This document shows, in pieces, positions 5,441 to 6,095 of a stretch of DNA of 6,095 bases. The stretch spans positions 217-6,311 of the forward strand of contig JACFNS010000157.1 in NCBI GenBank assembly GCA_019454705.1, in the 5' to 3' direction. The position numbers and the translations under genes are program-made. A model generated the notes under the pieces. It saw nothing but the letters and a program-made list of their open reading frames with translations. It ran no database searches and was not told the origin of the DNA. Origin of the DNA: Taibaiella sp. (lineage in GTDB: Bacteria; Bacteroidota; Bacteroidia; Chitinophagales; Chitinophagaceae). Every line of letters starts with the position of its first letter. Position 1 is the first letter of the stretch.

Positions 5441-6095
5441 TCACCACCTTTCATCAATATTATATTCCAGTTCTGTAATGATATAATGATAATAATCAAA
5501 AGGGCCCTCTTTCAATTTCCAGTTCACTGTACCTTTTACCGGCACAACTACCCCGTCCATCTCCTCCCATTCTAGGCATTCGGCATACCAGTCATTCAGT
5601 ACAGCATCTTTGCCGCTGCCCATATAGCGCTTCGCCTCAAATCTTGTTAACCGCCCTTTATCGTCAATGGTACACACTCCTTCTGCTTTCAGTCCTTCGT
5701 ATTCCATTGTCATTTTAGCATGGTGTTCATCTATCTCTTCCCAGCTTATGTATTTGCTTAGCACTGCTGCCGGGAACCAGCAAAGCTCGCCTATATAGCG
5801 CAGCATACTTCCCTGGTTTATTTCCATGCCGCCGGCATCTACAATTCTTATTAAGCCAGAAGCTGTAATGAGCATGCTACCTTTACCATCCACGTATTTA
5901 TCCCTGCCGTTTACAGGCATACCTTTCATGCGGGTATGTACCTGCCATACAAATGCAGGCTCTTCAATATTGAAGTACTGTTCAGCCTCAACTTTCATCC
6001 ACGCTTGTGATGGTGCGGTACGCATTTTGCCCGTTTGTTTTAACCGCAGGTTATAAGGCAATGGCTTGCCTGCTACACCTGAGCTGCGCAACCAG
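5441..6095 (-). CDS. DUF6544-like protein of unknown function (5' end outside window)
   Basis: The frame is open from the right edge to the TGA at 5441-5443. The last full codon at the edge is TGG (6092-6094), giving W-L-R-S-S-G-V-A-G-K-P. This matches the 'vqRylr..gv.gkp' segment that opens the conserved region of this family, so the TTG at 6091 is an internal Leu codon and the true start is upstream. The 217 visible residues carry the features I associate with DUF6544/DUF6920-type proteins: LRLKQTGKMR (16-25), AEQYF (37-41), FVWQVHTRM (48-56), GKGSM (70-74), ELCWFPAAVL (103-112), then W..ID...A and a C-terminal G.V.W.L..GPF..Y...I...EYN. The visible part appears to be almost the whole conserved domain. 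The biochemical role of the family is unknown; the family assignment rests on recalled motifs, not on a search. The gene is followed on the same strand by the small exported beta-sandwich protein. Confidence 0.85.
   Translation of the reverse strand, partial: WLRSSGVAGKPLPYNLRLKQTGKMRTAPSQAWMKVEAEQYFNIEEPAFVWQVHTRMKGMPVNGRDKYVDGKGSMLITASGLIRIVDAGGMEINQGSMLRYIGELCWFPAAVLSKYISWEEIDEHHAKMTMEYEGLKAEGVCTIDDKGRLTRFEAKRYMGSGKDAVLNDWYAECLEWEEMDGVVVPVKGTVNWKLKEGPFDYYHYIITELEYNIDERW

Noticed and set aside
5395..5499. N-terminal extension of the small exported protein to 5499
   Set aside because: The extension overlaps the DUF6544-like gene, would place the signal peptide internally and has an unlikely sequence (MIIIIISLQNWN).

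Overview
The window looks like a chromosomal segment of a Bacteroidota bacterium, most plausibly from the Chitinophagia/Sphingobacteriia side. The evidence is three proteins with C-terminal type IX secretion (T9SS) type A sorting domains, start codons without Shine-Dalgarno sequences behind A/T-rich leaders, and moderate-to-low GC content. The genus cannot be fixed from the sequence alone.

Left part (1-5005, all + strand). Three paralogous large secreted proteins lie in tandem. The first is cut by the window edge and only its C-terminal 230 residues are present (1-695). The second (757-2547, 596 aa) and third (3230-5005, 591 aa) are complete. The complete copies share one architecture: Sec signal peptide, a G8-like N-terminal motif (W..GG..PP......D), a long Ser/Thr/Asn/Gly-rich beta-strand repeat region that probably forms a beta-solenoid, a conserved beta-sandwich-like module (EVNSFDR ... 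FAV.D), and a T9SS sorting domain starting at a YPNP motif. No catalytic motif is visible, so adhesin-like or structural surface proteins are the best guess. A perfect 14-bp intrinsic terminator follows copy 2. Between copies 2 and 3 sits an unrelated small gene (2654-3079) for a two-helix membrane protein with a C-terminal beta-rich, PH-like domain. Its start codon lies inside a three-copy 15-nt tandem repeat.

Right part (5062-6095, - strand). Two genes converge on the array and are probably co-transcribed. Upstream is a partial DUF6544-like protein. It is followed 46 nt later by a 110-aa exported protein with a carboxypeptidase-regulatory-like beta-sandwich and a strongly acidic tail. The terminator of copy 3 ends its T-run inside the stop codon of this small gene.

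The window is best read as a tandem T9SS-cargo paralogue locus. I see no RNA gene, CRISPR array, insertion sequence or phage element. I see no convincing evidence of a new multi-gene system. The points most worth a second look are the mosaic similarity between the three paralogues, the membrane PH-like gene embedded between them, and the repeat over that gene's start.
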